Shown one piece after another: positions 1-6,612 of a stretch of DNA of 10,881 nt. Every line of letters starts with the position of its first letter. Within the stretch, counting starts at the first letter, position 1. The DNA is from an uncultured Peptococcaceae bacterium (GTDB lineage: Bacteria; Bacillota; Peptococcia; Peptococcales; Peptococcaceae). The notes under the pieces were generated by a model. The model worked only from the letters and a program-made list of their open reading frames with translations, made no database searches and was not told where the DNA came from. The translations under genes and the position numbers were made by a program. The stretch is from positions 1 through 10,881 of the forward strand of contig CABUKW010000103.1 of assembly GCA_902492275.1 (NCBI GenBank), in the 5' to 3' direction.

Positions 1-1
1 T

Positions 2-37
2 TTAAGTAGACTTTGTTTATTTCACTTGTCTACCTAA
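2..37. repeat. Short imperfect inverted repeat at window edge
   Basis: GTAGAC (6-11) is repeated in inverse as GTCTAC (28-33). TTA/TAA extends the arms outward across one mismatch, giving 9 of 10 paired positions around a 16-base spacer. There is no clear T-run next to it, so I do not call it a terminator. It may belong to a feature that continues upstream of the window. Confidence 0.35.
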
Positions 38-50
38 GGGGTATCATATC

Positions 51-72
51 AAAAAGCGCTGCCGGGCTCTTT
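51..72 (-). terminator. Probable terminator of the small membrane protein gene
   Basis: Read on the minus strand, AAAG and GC pair with GC and CTTT across one mismatch, around a short GC-rich loop. Five U residues follow (complement of A51-A55). It lies about 25 bases after the stop codon of the gene ending at 97. The stem is short and has a mismatch, so confidence is moderate. Confidence 0.45.
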
Positions 73-96
73 CTTTTATTTTTATATATTGTTGTA

Positions 97-432
97 TCAA
101 AGCCGTAGCGTTGCCAATATCATGGCGGCGCCAATGCACCCGCAAGCCATCAACGCGCCAGTGTCGGCATTCAGATAACCGGCCCACACTGCTACATAAA
201 GACCAGAGCGAGCCCAATTGGACAAAATATCATACTGGTCCATATTTTTACCCGCATTCTTCATTTCTTTCCGCACACGCTCTCCGGCTGCACTGCATTC
301 AATCGGAATGGATAACAAGCTGCTGAAGAGCAGCAAGCCATACATCACCGGCATTTCCCCTGTTGCCTGGTACAGATTATAGCACAGCGTAGCTTCTAAC
401 GCCGCTGAAATAATATAACTGAAAATTAACAT
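97..432 (-). CDS. Small integral membrane protein, unknown function
   Basis: I do not recognise this 111-residue protein. It is hydrophobic, with likely membrane segments near residues 2-20, 28-46 and 92-109, and a weaker one near 75-88. A hydrophilic, charged loop (about 50-70, ERVRKEMKNAGKNMDQYD) sits between the second and third. The frame is open for 11 more codons upstream to an ATG at 465, but I chose the internal ATG at 432 because GGAGGGG lies 6-8 bases before it on the minus strand and the extra residues are hydrophilic. The gene is divergent from the DUF1858 gene and has its own candidate promoter and terminator, so it is probably monocistronic. Its function cannot be inferred from sequence or neighbours. 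Confidence 0.7.
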   Translation of the reverse strand: MLIFSYIISAALEATLCYNLYQATGEMPVMYGLLLFSSLLSIPIECSAAGERVRKEMKNAGKNMDQYDILSNWARSGLYVAVWAGYLNADTGALMACGCIGAAMILATLRL

Positions 433-468
433 AAATTCCCCTCCATTATCTATATAGTTTATCACAAT

Positions 469-497
469 AAAATATTCTTTTCATTAAAAGTTTGCAA
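469..497 (-). promoter_or_regulatory. Candidate promoter of the small membrane protein gene
   Basis: Read on the minus strand, the -35 is TTGCAA (492-497) and the -10 is TATTTT (469-474), 17 bases apart. The -10 matches the consensus at four of six positions. The -35 hexamer is self-complementary and is also the -35 of the opposing promoter. Confidence 0.45.
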
Positions 498-520
498 AAA
501 AATAATTCCTTTGCTATACT
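492..520 (+). promoter_or_regulatory. Candidate extended -10 promoter of the DUF1858 gene
   Basis: TTGCAA (492-497) and TATACT (515-520) are separated by 17 bases, and a TG dinucleotide one base before the -10 (512-513) makes it an extended -10 element. Transcription would start near 527 and give a leader of about 35 bases before the ATG at 562. Confidence 0.65.
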
Positions 521-561
521 TTGAATAGATTTTATCACCAAATAAAGGGGGCGCAAAAATC

Positions 562-762
562 ATGTTAATTACAAAAGATATGGGAATTAAAGAATGTGTA
601 CAAAAATATCCTAAAACAGCCGCTGTATTTATGGAATTCGGCATGGGCTGCTTAGGTTGTGCCGCTGCTCATTTTGAAAACATCGAACAGGGTGCTGTCG
701 GTCATGGCATCAATGTTCCTGCTTTAATGGAAGCGTTGAATAAAGTAGCAGAAGCTGAATAA
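562..762 (+). CDS. DUF1858 domain protein (hybrid-cluster-protein-associated redox disulfide type)
   Basis: This 66-residue protein has the features of the DUF1858 family. It opens with an I/L-T-K-D-M-x-I segment, continues with a helix (ECVQKYPKTAAVFMEFG), and then has a CxxC pair, G-C-L-G-C-A, at about residues 30-33. In this family the cysteine pair is thought to form a redox-active disulfide, and some members are found beside hybrid cluster proteins in anaerobes. No hybrid cluster gene is visible here, so the redox partner is unknown. The ATG at 562 follows AAAGGGGGCG with a suitable spacer. The gene has its own promoter upstream and a strong terminator downstream, so it is probably a monocistronic, cytoplasmic protein. 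The family call is firm; the biological role is inference. Confidence 0.85.
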   Translation: MLITKDMGIKECVQKYPKTAAVFMEFGMGCLGCAAAHFENIEQGAVGHGINVPALMEALNKVAEAE

Positions 763-773
763 TACAACATGCA

Positions 774-810
774 AAAACCGGTGGACAGGCTCCATCGGTT
801 TTTTATTTTT
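774..810 (+). terminator. Rho-independent terminator of the DUF1858 gene
   Basis: A 12-bp stem (774-785 with 791-802, one G-T wobble) closes a five-base loop, CAGGC. The run TTTTTTATTTTT follows. It begins 11 bases after the stop codon. Confidence 0.88.
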
Positions 811-869
811 ATGCACAATCTGTTTCTATTCGATATCACCCAATCGGCCATTCAGGATTCAGCAAGTAC

Positions 870-900
870 AAAAAGCCGCCGGTCAAAGGCCAGCGGCTTT
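870..900 (-). terminator. Rho-independent terminator of the ackA-pta operon
   Basis: Read on the minus strand, AAAGCCGC pairs with GCGGCTTT (893-900 with 872-879), and a T-G wobble and GG/CC extend the stem inward. Five U residues follow at 874-870. It begins about 10 bases after the pta stop codon. Confidence 0.85.
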
Positions 901-910
901 CTCCTTGTAT

Positions 911-1903
911 TTATTCACATTGTAACGCTGTAATGGCAATCATGTCTACCACATCCTGCACACTGCAGCCCCGGGATAAATCGTTGACCGGTTTGGCCAT
1001 GCCCTGCAAAATTGGCCCGATAGCTGTAGCGCCAGCAAAACGCTGCACCAGCTTATAGCCGATATTACCGGCCTGCAAATCGGGGAATACCAATACATTG
1101 GCATGTCCTGCTACATCGCTGCCAGGGGCCTTTTTTGCCGCCACAGACGGAACAACGGCAGCATCTAACTGCAATTCGCCGTCTACGGCTAAATCTGGCC
1201 GTTTTTCTTTTACAAGTGCTAAGGCTTCTGTCACTTTATCCACATTTTCATGTTTAGCAGAGCCTTTGGTCGAGAAGGACAGCATCGCCACATTGGCTTC
1301 GCCGCCGATTAAGCTGCGTTTGGTTTCTGCACAGCTAATAGTGATGTCTGCCAACTGCTGGCTGTCTGGATTGGGATTGACAGCGCAGTCACCAAAAATG
1401 AGAACGCCGTTATCGCCATAGGACTGATTGGGAACAATCATCACAAAAGCGCCTGATACAGTTTTAATGCCTGGCTTCGTTTTCACCGTCTGCAGTGCAG
1501 CCCGCAGCACATCGCCGGTAGTATTATCCGCACCAGCCAGCAAACCGTCGGCCAAGCCCTTCATCAGCATCAAATTGCCGAAGTACAGCGGATTGCGCAC
1601 AGTTTGTGCCGCCTTTTCCGGCGTCATACCTTTATGCTTCCGCAATTCATAAAACAATTCGGCAAAAGCCGGCAAATTTTCGCTGCTCTCAATATCCACA
1701 ATGGTCAGTCCATCCAAGGCAACCCCTTCCTGCGCCGCCAAAGCACGGATTTCCGCCTCATTGCCTAATAAAATCGGCTCAGCCAACCCTTCTTCTGCTG
1801 CTATAGCGGCCCCTTTTAAGGTACGCACTTCTGTGCCTTCCGGTAAAACAATTCTCCGTTTTGTCGCTTTTGCTTTTTCTTTAAATCCTGTCAATAAATC
1901 CAT
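911..1903 (-). CDS. pta: Phosphate acetyltransferase (phosphotransacetylase)
   Basis: Converts acetyl-CoA and phosphate to acetyl phosphate and CoA in the cytoplasm, one half of the route from acetyl-CoA to acetate. At 330 residues it is the short form, the catalytic domain alone, without the N-terminal regulatory domains of enterobacterial Pta. Visible family features are the N-terminal IVLPEG motif (18-23), a central GGEANVAMLSFSTKGSA block (200-216), DGELQLDAA (241-249), VFPDLQAGNIGYK (272-284), and the C-terminal active-site block PVNDLSRG. S310, R311 and D317 correspond to the catalytic Ser/Arg/Asp known from the Methanosarcina enzyme. The ATG at 1903 follows GGTGAGGAGG with a seven-base spacer. 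It lies 64 bases downstream of ackA with no terminator between them, so the two are co-transcribed. Nothing is missing. Confidence 0.97.
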   Translation of the reverse strand: MDLLTGFKEKAKATKRRIVLPEGTEVRTLKGAAIAAEEGLAEPILLGNEAEIRALAAQEGVALDGLTIVDIESSENLPAFAELFYELRKHKGMTPEKAAQTVRNPLYFGNLMLMKGLADGLLAGADNTTGDVLRAALQTVKTKPGIKTVSGAFVMIVPNQSYGDNGVLIFGDCAVNPNPDSQQLADITISCAETKRSLIGGEANVAMLSFSTKGSAKHENVDKVTEALALVKEKRPDLAVDGELQLDAAVVPSVAAKKAPGSDVAGHANVLVFPDLQAGNIGYKLVQRFAGATAIGPILQGMAKPVNDLSRGCSVQDVVDMIAITALQCE

Positions 1904-1967
1904 GTTGCTACCTCCTCACCATTCTGCCCAACACTTTGATTTTAACATATCCCGTTACAAGCTCCGT

Positions 1968-3170
1968 TTAGTGCTGTTTTCCGAATGCAGCTTCTACGGT
2001 TTCTTCTGCAATCGCCAATTCTTCGTTGGTCGGCACAACCCATACCTGTACGCGAGAGCCTTCCGCACTGACATTCACTTCTTTGCCCCGTACATTATTC
2101 TTTTCCGCATCAATGGCAATTCCCAGATAATCCATATCAGCGCAGATTTCTTCCCGCACGTCAGGACCATTTTCGCCGATACCGGCTGTGAATACGATGG
2201 CATCCACACCGTTCATGGCTGCCACATAACTGCCGATATATTTTTTCACGCGATAGATGAAAATATCTCTAGCCAGCTTTGCATTCTGATTGCCCTGAGC
2301 AATGGCTTCATCCAGTTCCCGGAAATCGCTGGATACGCCAGAAACACCCAAAAGCCCCGATTCCTTATTCAGCATATGGTCCATACGGTCAGGATCAAAG
2401 CCTTCATGCTTCATCAGATATAAAACGGCAGTCGCATCAATATCACCGCAACGGGTACCCATCAATAAACCTTCATGGGGTGTAAAACCCATGGAAGTAT
2501 CTACCACTTTACCATTTTTGATAGCGGAGATGCTGGAACCGTTGCCCAGATGGCAGGTAATAATCTTCAAATCTTCTACCGGCTTGCCCATCAGTTCCGC
2601 TACCCGGCGAGAAACATATTTATGAGAAGTACCATGGGCCCCATAACGACGGATTCTATGTTTTTCTGCGTATTCCTTTGGCAGACCATAAGTATAGGCC
2701 ACCGGACTCATCGTTTGATGGAAAGCTGTATCAAATACAACAACCTGTGGTTTGCCTGGCATTACCTTGGAGCAGGCGTCGATCCCTTTTAAGTGGGCCG
2801 GATTATGCAATGGAGCCATAGCGCCATATTCTTCGATTTTATCATGTACAGCATCGTCCACCAGCACTGCTTTGCTGAACGTATCGCCGCCCTGCACAAT
2901 GCGATGACCGATAGCGTCAATTTCATCCAGAGAATTCAAACCGGCTTCCTTTGTTTCCAAAAGACCGTTCAGCACCAATTCCATCGCAACCTGATGATCT
3001 GGAATTTCCATTTCTTTTTTGTTTTTCAAACCGCCGGCTTTGATGGTGAAAATGCCTTCATGCAGCCCAATTTTTTCTACCTGACCTTGCGCCATCACCG
3101 ATTCGTCATCCATGTTTAGCAACTGAAATTTCAAAGAAGAACTGCCGCTGTTAATTACCAAAATAATCAT
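1968..3170 (-). CDS. ackA: Acetate kinase
   Basis: Transfers phosphate between acetyl phosphate and ADP, giving ATP and acetate; reversible and cytoplasmic. The 400-residue sequence carries the N-terminal family signature VINSGSSSLKF, then GHRIVQGGD (catalytic Arg about 90), FDTAFHQTM (Asp/His about 147-151), YGAHGTSHKYV (His about 179), HLGNGSSISA, GTRCGDIDAT (Arg about 240), FTAGIGENGPDVRE and a C-terminal TNEE. An in-frame ATG also exists at 3182, but GGAGG (3183-3187) directly abuts it with no spacer. The ATG at 3170 is 12 bases away and places the first Asn at position 7, as in characterised acetate kinases. I therefore prefer 3170, although the spacing is long. First gene of the ackA-pta operon, behind a consensus promoter. 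Confidence 0.96.
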   Translation of the reverse strand: MIILVINSGSSSLKFQLLNMDDESVMAQGQVEKIGLHEGIFTIKAGGLKNKKEMEIPDHQVAMELVLNGLLETKEAGLNSLDEIDAIGHRIVQGGDTFSKAVLVDDAVHDKIEEYGAMAPLHNPAHLKGIDACSKVMPGKPQVVVFDTAFHQTMSPVAYTYGLPKEYAEKHRIRRYGAHGTSHKYVSRRVAELMGKPVEDLKIITCHLGNGSSISAIKNGKVVDTSMGFTPHEGLLMGTRCGDIDATAVLYLMKHEGFDPDRMDHMLNKESGLLGVSGVSSDFRELDEAIAQGNQNAKLARDIFIYRVKKYIGSYVAAMNGVDAIVFTAGIGENGPDVREEICADMDYLGIAIDAEKNNVRGKEVNVSAEGSRVQVWVVPTNEELAIAEETVEAAFGKQH

Positions 3171-3270
3171 TGTTTCTTTCATCCTCCATATTTATTTTTT
3201 CTGCCAATTTGACAGATTATTCCCATCATTCTTGCATTGCTTGCTATAGTTATGCTAAAAAAAATATATA

Positions 3271-3330
3271 GTTGCAACACGACATTTATTATAACTTTCC
3301 GAAAAATGCTTGTCAACCACAGTGCAACAC
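3271..3330. repeat. TGCAACAC direct repeats flanking the ackA promoter
   Basis: TGCAACAC occurs at 3273-3280 and again at 3323-3330, in the same orientation, 50 bases start to start. One copy lies just upstream of the -35 and the other at the expected start of transcription. The inner copy is part of the palindrome GTTGCAAC (3271-3278). The placement suggests operator sites, but no regulator is known from the sequence. Confidence 0.4.
3288..3316 (-). promoter_or_regulatory. Consensus sigma-A promoter of ackA-pta
   Basis: Read on the minus strand, TTGACA (3311-3316) and TATAAT (3288-3293) are both perfect consensus and lie exactly 17 bases apart. Transcription would begin near 3281, leaving a leader of about 110 bases before ackA. 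This suggests strong, housekeeping-level expression. Confidence 0.88.
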
Positions 3331-3342
3331 CTTTCCTGGCCT

Positions 3343-3371
3343 TTTATCAATAAATTTTGTTTGCTGATAAA
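3343..3371. repeat. Inverted repeat downstream of the EcsC gene
   Basis: TTTATCA (3343-3349) and TGATAAA (3365-3371) form a 7-bp inverted repeat around a 15-base AT-rich spacer, 27 bases after the EcsC-family stop codon. Neither strand has a U-run after it, so it is at best a weak terminator. Confidence 0.3.
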
Positions 3372-3397
3372 CGGGCTTGAAGTACACTGCCCCCAGC

Positions 3398-4213
3398 TTA
3401 TGATTTCAAATATTTTTGTTCTGCAGGTTGGCCTTGCTGATTTTTTTGCAGTAAATACCGTTTCTGATATTTCAGACGAGCATAATCGCTAATTTTTTTA
3501 CAATATGCGACATTAGAAGGTCCGCCAATTACACCAATTAACGGCAGTCCCTGCAAGAACTTGATGCAAAGCATGTCGGCGGCAAAGCAGTCCGCCGTTT
3601 TTCGCATCTGCAAATCCAAATCATAACCAATTGCCACGCCTTCAGTGAGATAGGTAATCAGCTTGTCCACCTGTTGATTGCAGCTTTCCCGCTTTTCTTC
3701 CGGCGCCAACGCTGCCTCCAACAAGTTTAAAATAAAATACTGCTCATCCTCCTGGCAATAATCATAGCCATAACTCAAAGCCACTTCATATACGCTTTTC
3801 AGCACCACGCCGATAAAAATAGGAATATCGGGCAAACCAATCCCCAACAGTCCTAAACCGGTACCTTCCAGTGCCGTAATACCCAAATTGCGCAAATGGT
3901 TTTGACCAGCCAGTTTATTCAGCGCCTTCAACCCTTTCTTTTGATTTAGCTGCTCAAAGGATTCATCATAAACCCGATGGGTCAACGCTAACTGCTCTTT
4001 ATCATAGGTTTTTTCAATGATTATGTTACCTTTTTCAAAGACAGTTTTAAAACCCCAATAAAAAGCTTGTTGTAATTTTTCATACAACCCTGCTGGAATT
4101 TTTTCTTCCACCTTATCGGTCAGCGGTTTCAATAAGCCGCCACCGCTTTTCTGCAAAAATTTTTCTTCTTTTTTCTGTATTTTTTTCAGATTTTTCTCTA
4201 TAGTTTTATCCAT
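3398..4213 (-). CDS. EcsC family protein
   Basis: The 271-residue protein resembles the EcsC family, named after the third gene of the Bacillus subtilis ecs locus; its molecular role is poorly understood. After a lysine-rich N-terminus (about 1-40) comes a helical region, then a glycine-rich, hydrophobic stretch at about 116-145 (containing GTGLGLLGIGLPDIP) typical of the family. A second hydrophobic, glycine-rich piece lies at 221-231 (LPLIGVIGG). These may be membrane-associated helices, but there is no signal peptide. The frame is open upstream to an ATG at 4246. I chose the ATG at 4213 because AAAGGAG lies seven bases before it. There are no ecsA or ecsB homologues beside it. It is divergent from gtrA and probably a single-gene unit. 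Confidence 0.82.
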   Translation of the reverse strand: MDKTIEKNLKKIQKKEEKFLQKSGGGLLKPLTDKVEEKIPAGLYEKLQQAFYWGFKTVFEKGNIIIEKTYDKEQLALTHRVYDESFEQLNQKKGLKALNKLAGQNHLRNLGITALEGTGLGLLGIGLPDIPIFIGVVLKSVYEVALSYGYDYCQEDEQYFILNLLEAALAPEEKRESCNQQVDKLITYLTEGVAIGYDLDLQMRKTADCFAADMLCIKFLQGLPLIGVIGGPSNVAYCKKISDYARLKYQKRYLLQKNQQGQPAEQKYLKS

Positions 4214-4290
4214 TCTACTGCTCCTTTCCGCACCTGTCCATTGCAAATTATGCTTACTGATAAATTCAAGAAAACCTGGCGCTTTTCCTG

Positions 4291-4332
4291 CCCGCAGCGT
4301 CGCGTTCCGTCAATTTACTTTCCCGCAACGTC
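4291..4332. repeat. 11-bp direct repeat in the gtrA promoter
   Basis: CCCGCAGCGTC (4291-4301) and CCCGCAACGTC (4322-4332) differ at one base and are 31 bases apart, about three helical turns. The first lies upstream of the -35 and the second fills the -35/-10 spacer, as expected for regulator-binding sites. It lies between the divergent EcsC and gtrA genes. Confidence 0.45.
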
Positions 4333-4342
4333 ATGGTATAAT
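4314..4342 (+). promoter_or_regulatory. Extended -10 promoter of gtrA
   Basis: TTTACT (4314-4319, four of six consensus) and a perfect TATAAT (4337-4342) are 17 bases apart. TG at 4334-4335 makes an extended -10. The expected start of transcription, near 4349, gives a leader of about 29 bases before the gene. Confidence 0.72.
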
Positions 4343-4377
4343 ACTGCAAACACAGCTAACAAAAAGGAGTGCATTTT

Positions 4378-4752
4378 ATGCAAGGAAGTGGAAAAGAGAT
4401 GGGCTGCTATTTATTGGTATCCGCCAGCCAAACCTTTGTAGAATTCGGCACCTTTGCCTTATTGCAATTACTGACTGTTCCCGCGCTCATTCCCAGCACT
4501 GTATCCATTTTTGTTTCCGGCTGCTGGAACTATCTGCTGAACCGCAACATCACCTTTCAATCCTCCGCCAACTACGTCCGCTCTATTTTAGAATTCATTT
4601 TGCTCTATGTCTGGAACTTTATCTTTTTATCTACTATGCTGCAGCTTTTGCCAGTAGCTTTCGGCTGGAATCCTCTGCTGGTAAAATTGTTCACCATGGG
4701 CTGTCAAGCCATTTGGGGCTTTTTGCTCTGTAAATTTGTGATATTTAAGTGA
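4378..4752 (+). CDS. GtrA family membrane protein
   Basis: This 124-residue protein has the size and form of the GtrA family, with four membrane helices at about 9-31, 37-54, 70-91 and 99-121. It carries the conserved N-Y-L-L-N-R-N-I-T-F segment (51-60) after the second helix. Family members are thought to help move or anchor polyprenyl-linked sugars for cell-surface glycosylation. No glycosyltransferase lies next to this copy, so its substrate is unknown. An in-frame GTG at 4369 overlaps the Shine-Dalgarno sequence AAGGAG (4364-4369). The ATG at 4378 is eight bases after that and is the better start. It is transcribed alone between its own promoter and a bidirectional terminator. Confidence 0.88.
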   Translation: MQGSGKEMGCYLLVSASQTFVEFGTFALLQLLTVPALIPSTVSIFVSGCWNYLLNRNITFQSSANYVRSILEFILLYVWNFIFLSTMLQLLPVAFGWNPLLVKLFTMGCQAIWGFLLCKFVIFK

Positions 4753-4811
4753 AAGTTTTTTGCACAAGCTACTATGACATTCACGGCTATTAATTTTTCT
4801 AAAACTTAAAT

Positions 4812-4857
4812 AAAAAATGAATCCCACACAAATCATTTTGTCATGGAATTCATTTTT
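4812..4857. terminator. Bidirectional terminator between gtrA and the convergent operon
   Basis: AAAAATGAAT (4813-4822) pairs perfectly with ATTCATTTTT (4848-4857). CCA/TGG and ACAAA/TTTGT extend the stem inward. A U-run is present on either strand, so it can end both gtrA and the minus-strand operon that stops at 4876. Confidence 0.83.
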
Positions 4858-4875
4858 ACAATATCCATATACAAT

Positions 4876-5808
4876 TTATTCAGATACCTGCCACATACAA
4901 CGATAAAGCTGCAAATATTGCTGTATCCCCTGCCCGTTTTCCTGTTCTACATATTGCAGCAATTTTTGATACTGTTCCCACGAAACAGCGGCTGGTTTCT
5001 GATTAATTTCAGCAAGATATTGCCAATATTCCTCGTCCATCCACTGTTCCATTTGCTGCACAAATGTCCCTTTTACTGTACGTAAATCAGGCTGTTGAGC
5101 ATAATAATAGGTTTTTTGTACGATTGGCGTTGGCAATATGCCTTCACATAAAAGCGCTTCCCGCTTTTCGTACACATCGCTTTCCTGAGCATTGGTATAA
5201 TAATGGAGCTTCTGTCGTGCATCATAATAAGCGAATCCAAAAAAAGTACGCTGAAAATTTTGTTTAATTACCACATCATCTTCCATTTGATTATATAAAT
5301 AGTTCACCCACTGCTGCAAATCCTGATAGGTCTGTTGCTTCAGCTTTTTTTGTTGATAAGCATAAACAATCAGCCCTTCTACAAGCTGTAAAATATCCCT
5401 GTCAAAACAACCAATCATTTTTTGCTGCAGCTGATAAAATAACGCGGCAGCACTATCATTGCTCCAATTAACTGCTACGTTCATAAAATCAAACAGAAAC
5501 TGTTGTGGATACATGGCCTGCATTCTACGTGCCAGACGAATTCTTGTCTGAAACAAATAGCTTTCCTGCATACCCGAAGGAACTAAAACCCGGTTTAACA
5601 AACGAATCACCGGACTAGGATAGATGTCTTTTTCCAAACAGCGTTCCCGAAAACGATAAATATCAATAGCCTGTGTACTGACTCGATACATGGTTTTTCC
5701 CCGCTCCACATAACTACAGCCATAAACAATAAATTCCTGTTCAAATTTTCCTAATGCCGCCATCTCTGCAATATCCATACTGCATTTTAAATCTCTGATT
5801 GCAACCAC
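4876..5808 (-). CDS. Unknown protein with an internal duplication
   Basis: I do not recognise this 310-residue protein. It is soluble-looking, with no signal peptide or membrane helix, and is rich in Gln, Tyr and Arg. Two segments resemble each other: residues 30-68 and 191-230. Aligned over 38-68 and 200-230 they share about 11 of 31 residues, in a pattern K..Y....Q..D.Y..RE..L...I.P.P followed by two aliphatic residues. The protein therefore seems to contain two copies of a roughly 40-residue module separated by a mostly helical middle part. The start is a GTG at 5808. GGGAGG lies seven bases before it, inside the end of the ABC ATPase gene, whose stop codon is one base upstream. This implies translational coupling. 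Third gene of the operon and followed by a terminator. Function unknown; a partner or substrate of the ATPase is plausible. Confidence 0.85.
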   Translation of the reverse strand: MVAIRDLKCSMDIAEMAALGKFEQEFIVYGCSYVERGKTMYRVSTQAIDIYRFRERCLEKDIYPSPVIRLLNRVLVPSGMQESYLFQTRIRLARRMQAMYPQQFLFDFMNVAVNWSNDSAAALFYQLQQKMIGCFDRDILQLVEGLIVYAYQQKKLKQQTYQDLQQWVNYLYNQMEDDVVIKQNFQRTFFGFAYYDARQKLHYYTNAQESDVYEKREALLCEGILPTPIVQKTYYYAQQPDLRTVKGTFVQQMEQWMDEEYWQYLAEINQKPAAVSWEQYQKLLQYVEQENGQGIQQYLQLYRCMWQVSE

Positions 5809-5809
5809 A

Positions 5810-6601
5810 TCACACCCTCCCTTCTTTCACGCGCAAATCTAACCGGCCATCCTTCATAACCTGCACAGTAACTGCAGCACCTAAATCGCGGCTCAGCCGC
5901 TCACTAGTCATAACCTCCGTAAGTTTCCCTCTGTCAATGATTTTTCCTTGCTGCAAAACAATACACTGCTCAAATAATGGTAAAATTTCTTCTGGATAAT
6001 GGGTCACATAAATAATGGTCATCTGTCCTTCTTCAGCCAAATGCGCAATTTTTCGCAAGAGTTGTTCCCGCGCCAGCACATCCAAACCTGTGCCCGGCTC
6101 GTCCAACACTAAAATTTCAGGAGATGAAATCAAGGCTCTGGCAATCAAAACATTCTGCCGTTCGCCTTTTGAAAGCATAGAAAACGGCAAATCAAATTTC
6201 TTATCTAAGTTCCATTCTTGCAATAACTTTTTCGCTCTGATAAAGTCATCTGCCTGTACGGTGCTATCAACGCCTAACGTCCCGCACAAACCGGATAAAA
6301 CAATCGTCAACGCTGATTCCTTCGTGTAATATTTATCGAAATAGGAGCTACTCACCCAACCAATTTTTTTTCGGATAGATAAAATATTGCTCTGCGTATA
6401 AGACTGTCCAAACACTTCTACTTTACCTGCTGTCGGCATTTTATAACCGGCAATGATACTTAACAAAGTTGTTTTTCCACTGCCGTTTAATCCAAATACC
6501 ACCCATTGTTCGCCTGGCTGCACCTTCCAGTTAATGTTCCGCAATAAATAACGATTGCCCGACTGACAGCTTAAATTTTCCACGTGAATAATCGGATTCA
6601 T
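5810..6601 (-). CDS. ABC ATPase, stand-alone (ModF/YlmA-like)
   Basis: This 263-residue protein is a single ABC nucleotide-binding domain. It shows Walker A G-L-N-G-S-G-K-T (37-44), a signature motif L-S-K-G-E-R-Q (143-149, in place of LSGGQ), Walker B I-L-V-L-D-E-P (163-169), a D-loop G-T-G-L-D (170-174) and the switch histidine H201. At the Q-loop the sequence is I-G-W-V-S-S-S (80-86), so the usual Gln is absent; as I recall, ModF/YlmA-type ATPases have a similar segment. No membrane permease is encoded next to it, so it may act in a non-transport role or with a distant permease. The ATG at 6601 lies 11 bases after the zinc-ribbon gene stop, with only a weak Shine-Dalgarno sequence (GGTGAG), which suggests coupled translation. 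Second gene of a three-gene operon. The ABC assignment is certain, the subfamily likely, the substrate unknown. Confidence 0.92.
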   Translation of the reverse strand: MNPIIHVENLSCQSGNRYLLRNINWKVQPGEQWVVFGLNGSGKTTLLSIIAGYKMPTAGKVEVFGQSYTQSNILSIRKKIGWVSSSYFDKYYTKESALTIVLSGLCGTLGVDSTVQADDFIRAKKLLQEWNLDKKFDLPFSMLSKGERQNVLIARALISSPEILVLDEPGTGLDVLAREQLLRKIAHLAEEGQMTIIYVTHYPEEILPLFEQCIVLQQGKIIDRGKLTEVMTSERLSRDLGAAVTVQVMKDGRLDLRVKEGRV

Positions 6602-6612
6602 GCTCTCACCGC

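Noticed and set aside
462..644. Minus-strand frame of 60 codons overlapping the DUF1858 gene
   Set aside because: It runs antisense through the DUF1858 coding sequence and both promoters, with no Shine-Dalgarno sequence.
1904..1967. Possible separate promoter for pta (TGTTAAAAT in the ackA-pta gap)
   Set aside because: It resembles an extended -10, but no acceptable -35 lies 16-18 bases upstream, and the gap has no terminator. A single operon is simpler.
1701..2423. Long plus-strand open frame of 240 codons
   Set aside because: It is antisense to pta and ackA, crosses from one gene to the other, has no family resemblance and no ribosome binding site. It is a shadow of real genes.
4240..4275. 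Possible EcsC gene promoter (CATAAT on the minus strand)
   Set aside because: The -10 is reasonable but no -35 at suitable spacing matches the consensus at more than about three positions.
4843..5085. Plus-strand hydrophobic frame of 80 codons
   Set aside because: It starts inside the bidirectional terminator and lies antisense to the duplicated unknown protein. The hydrophobicity comes from the Gln- and Lys-rich antisense strand.
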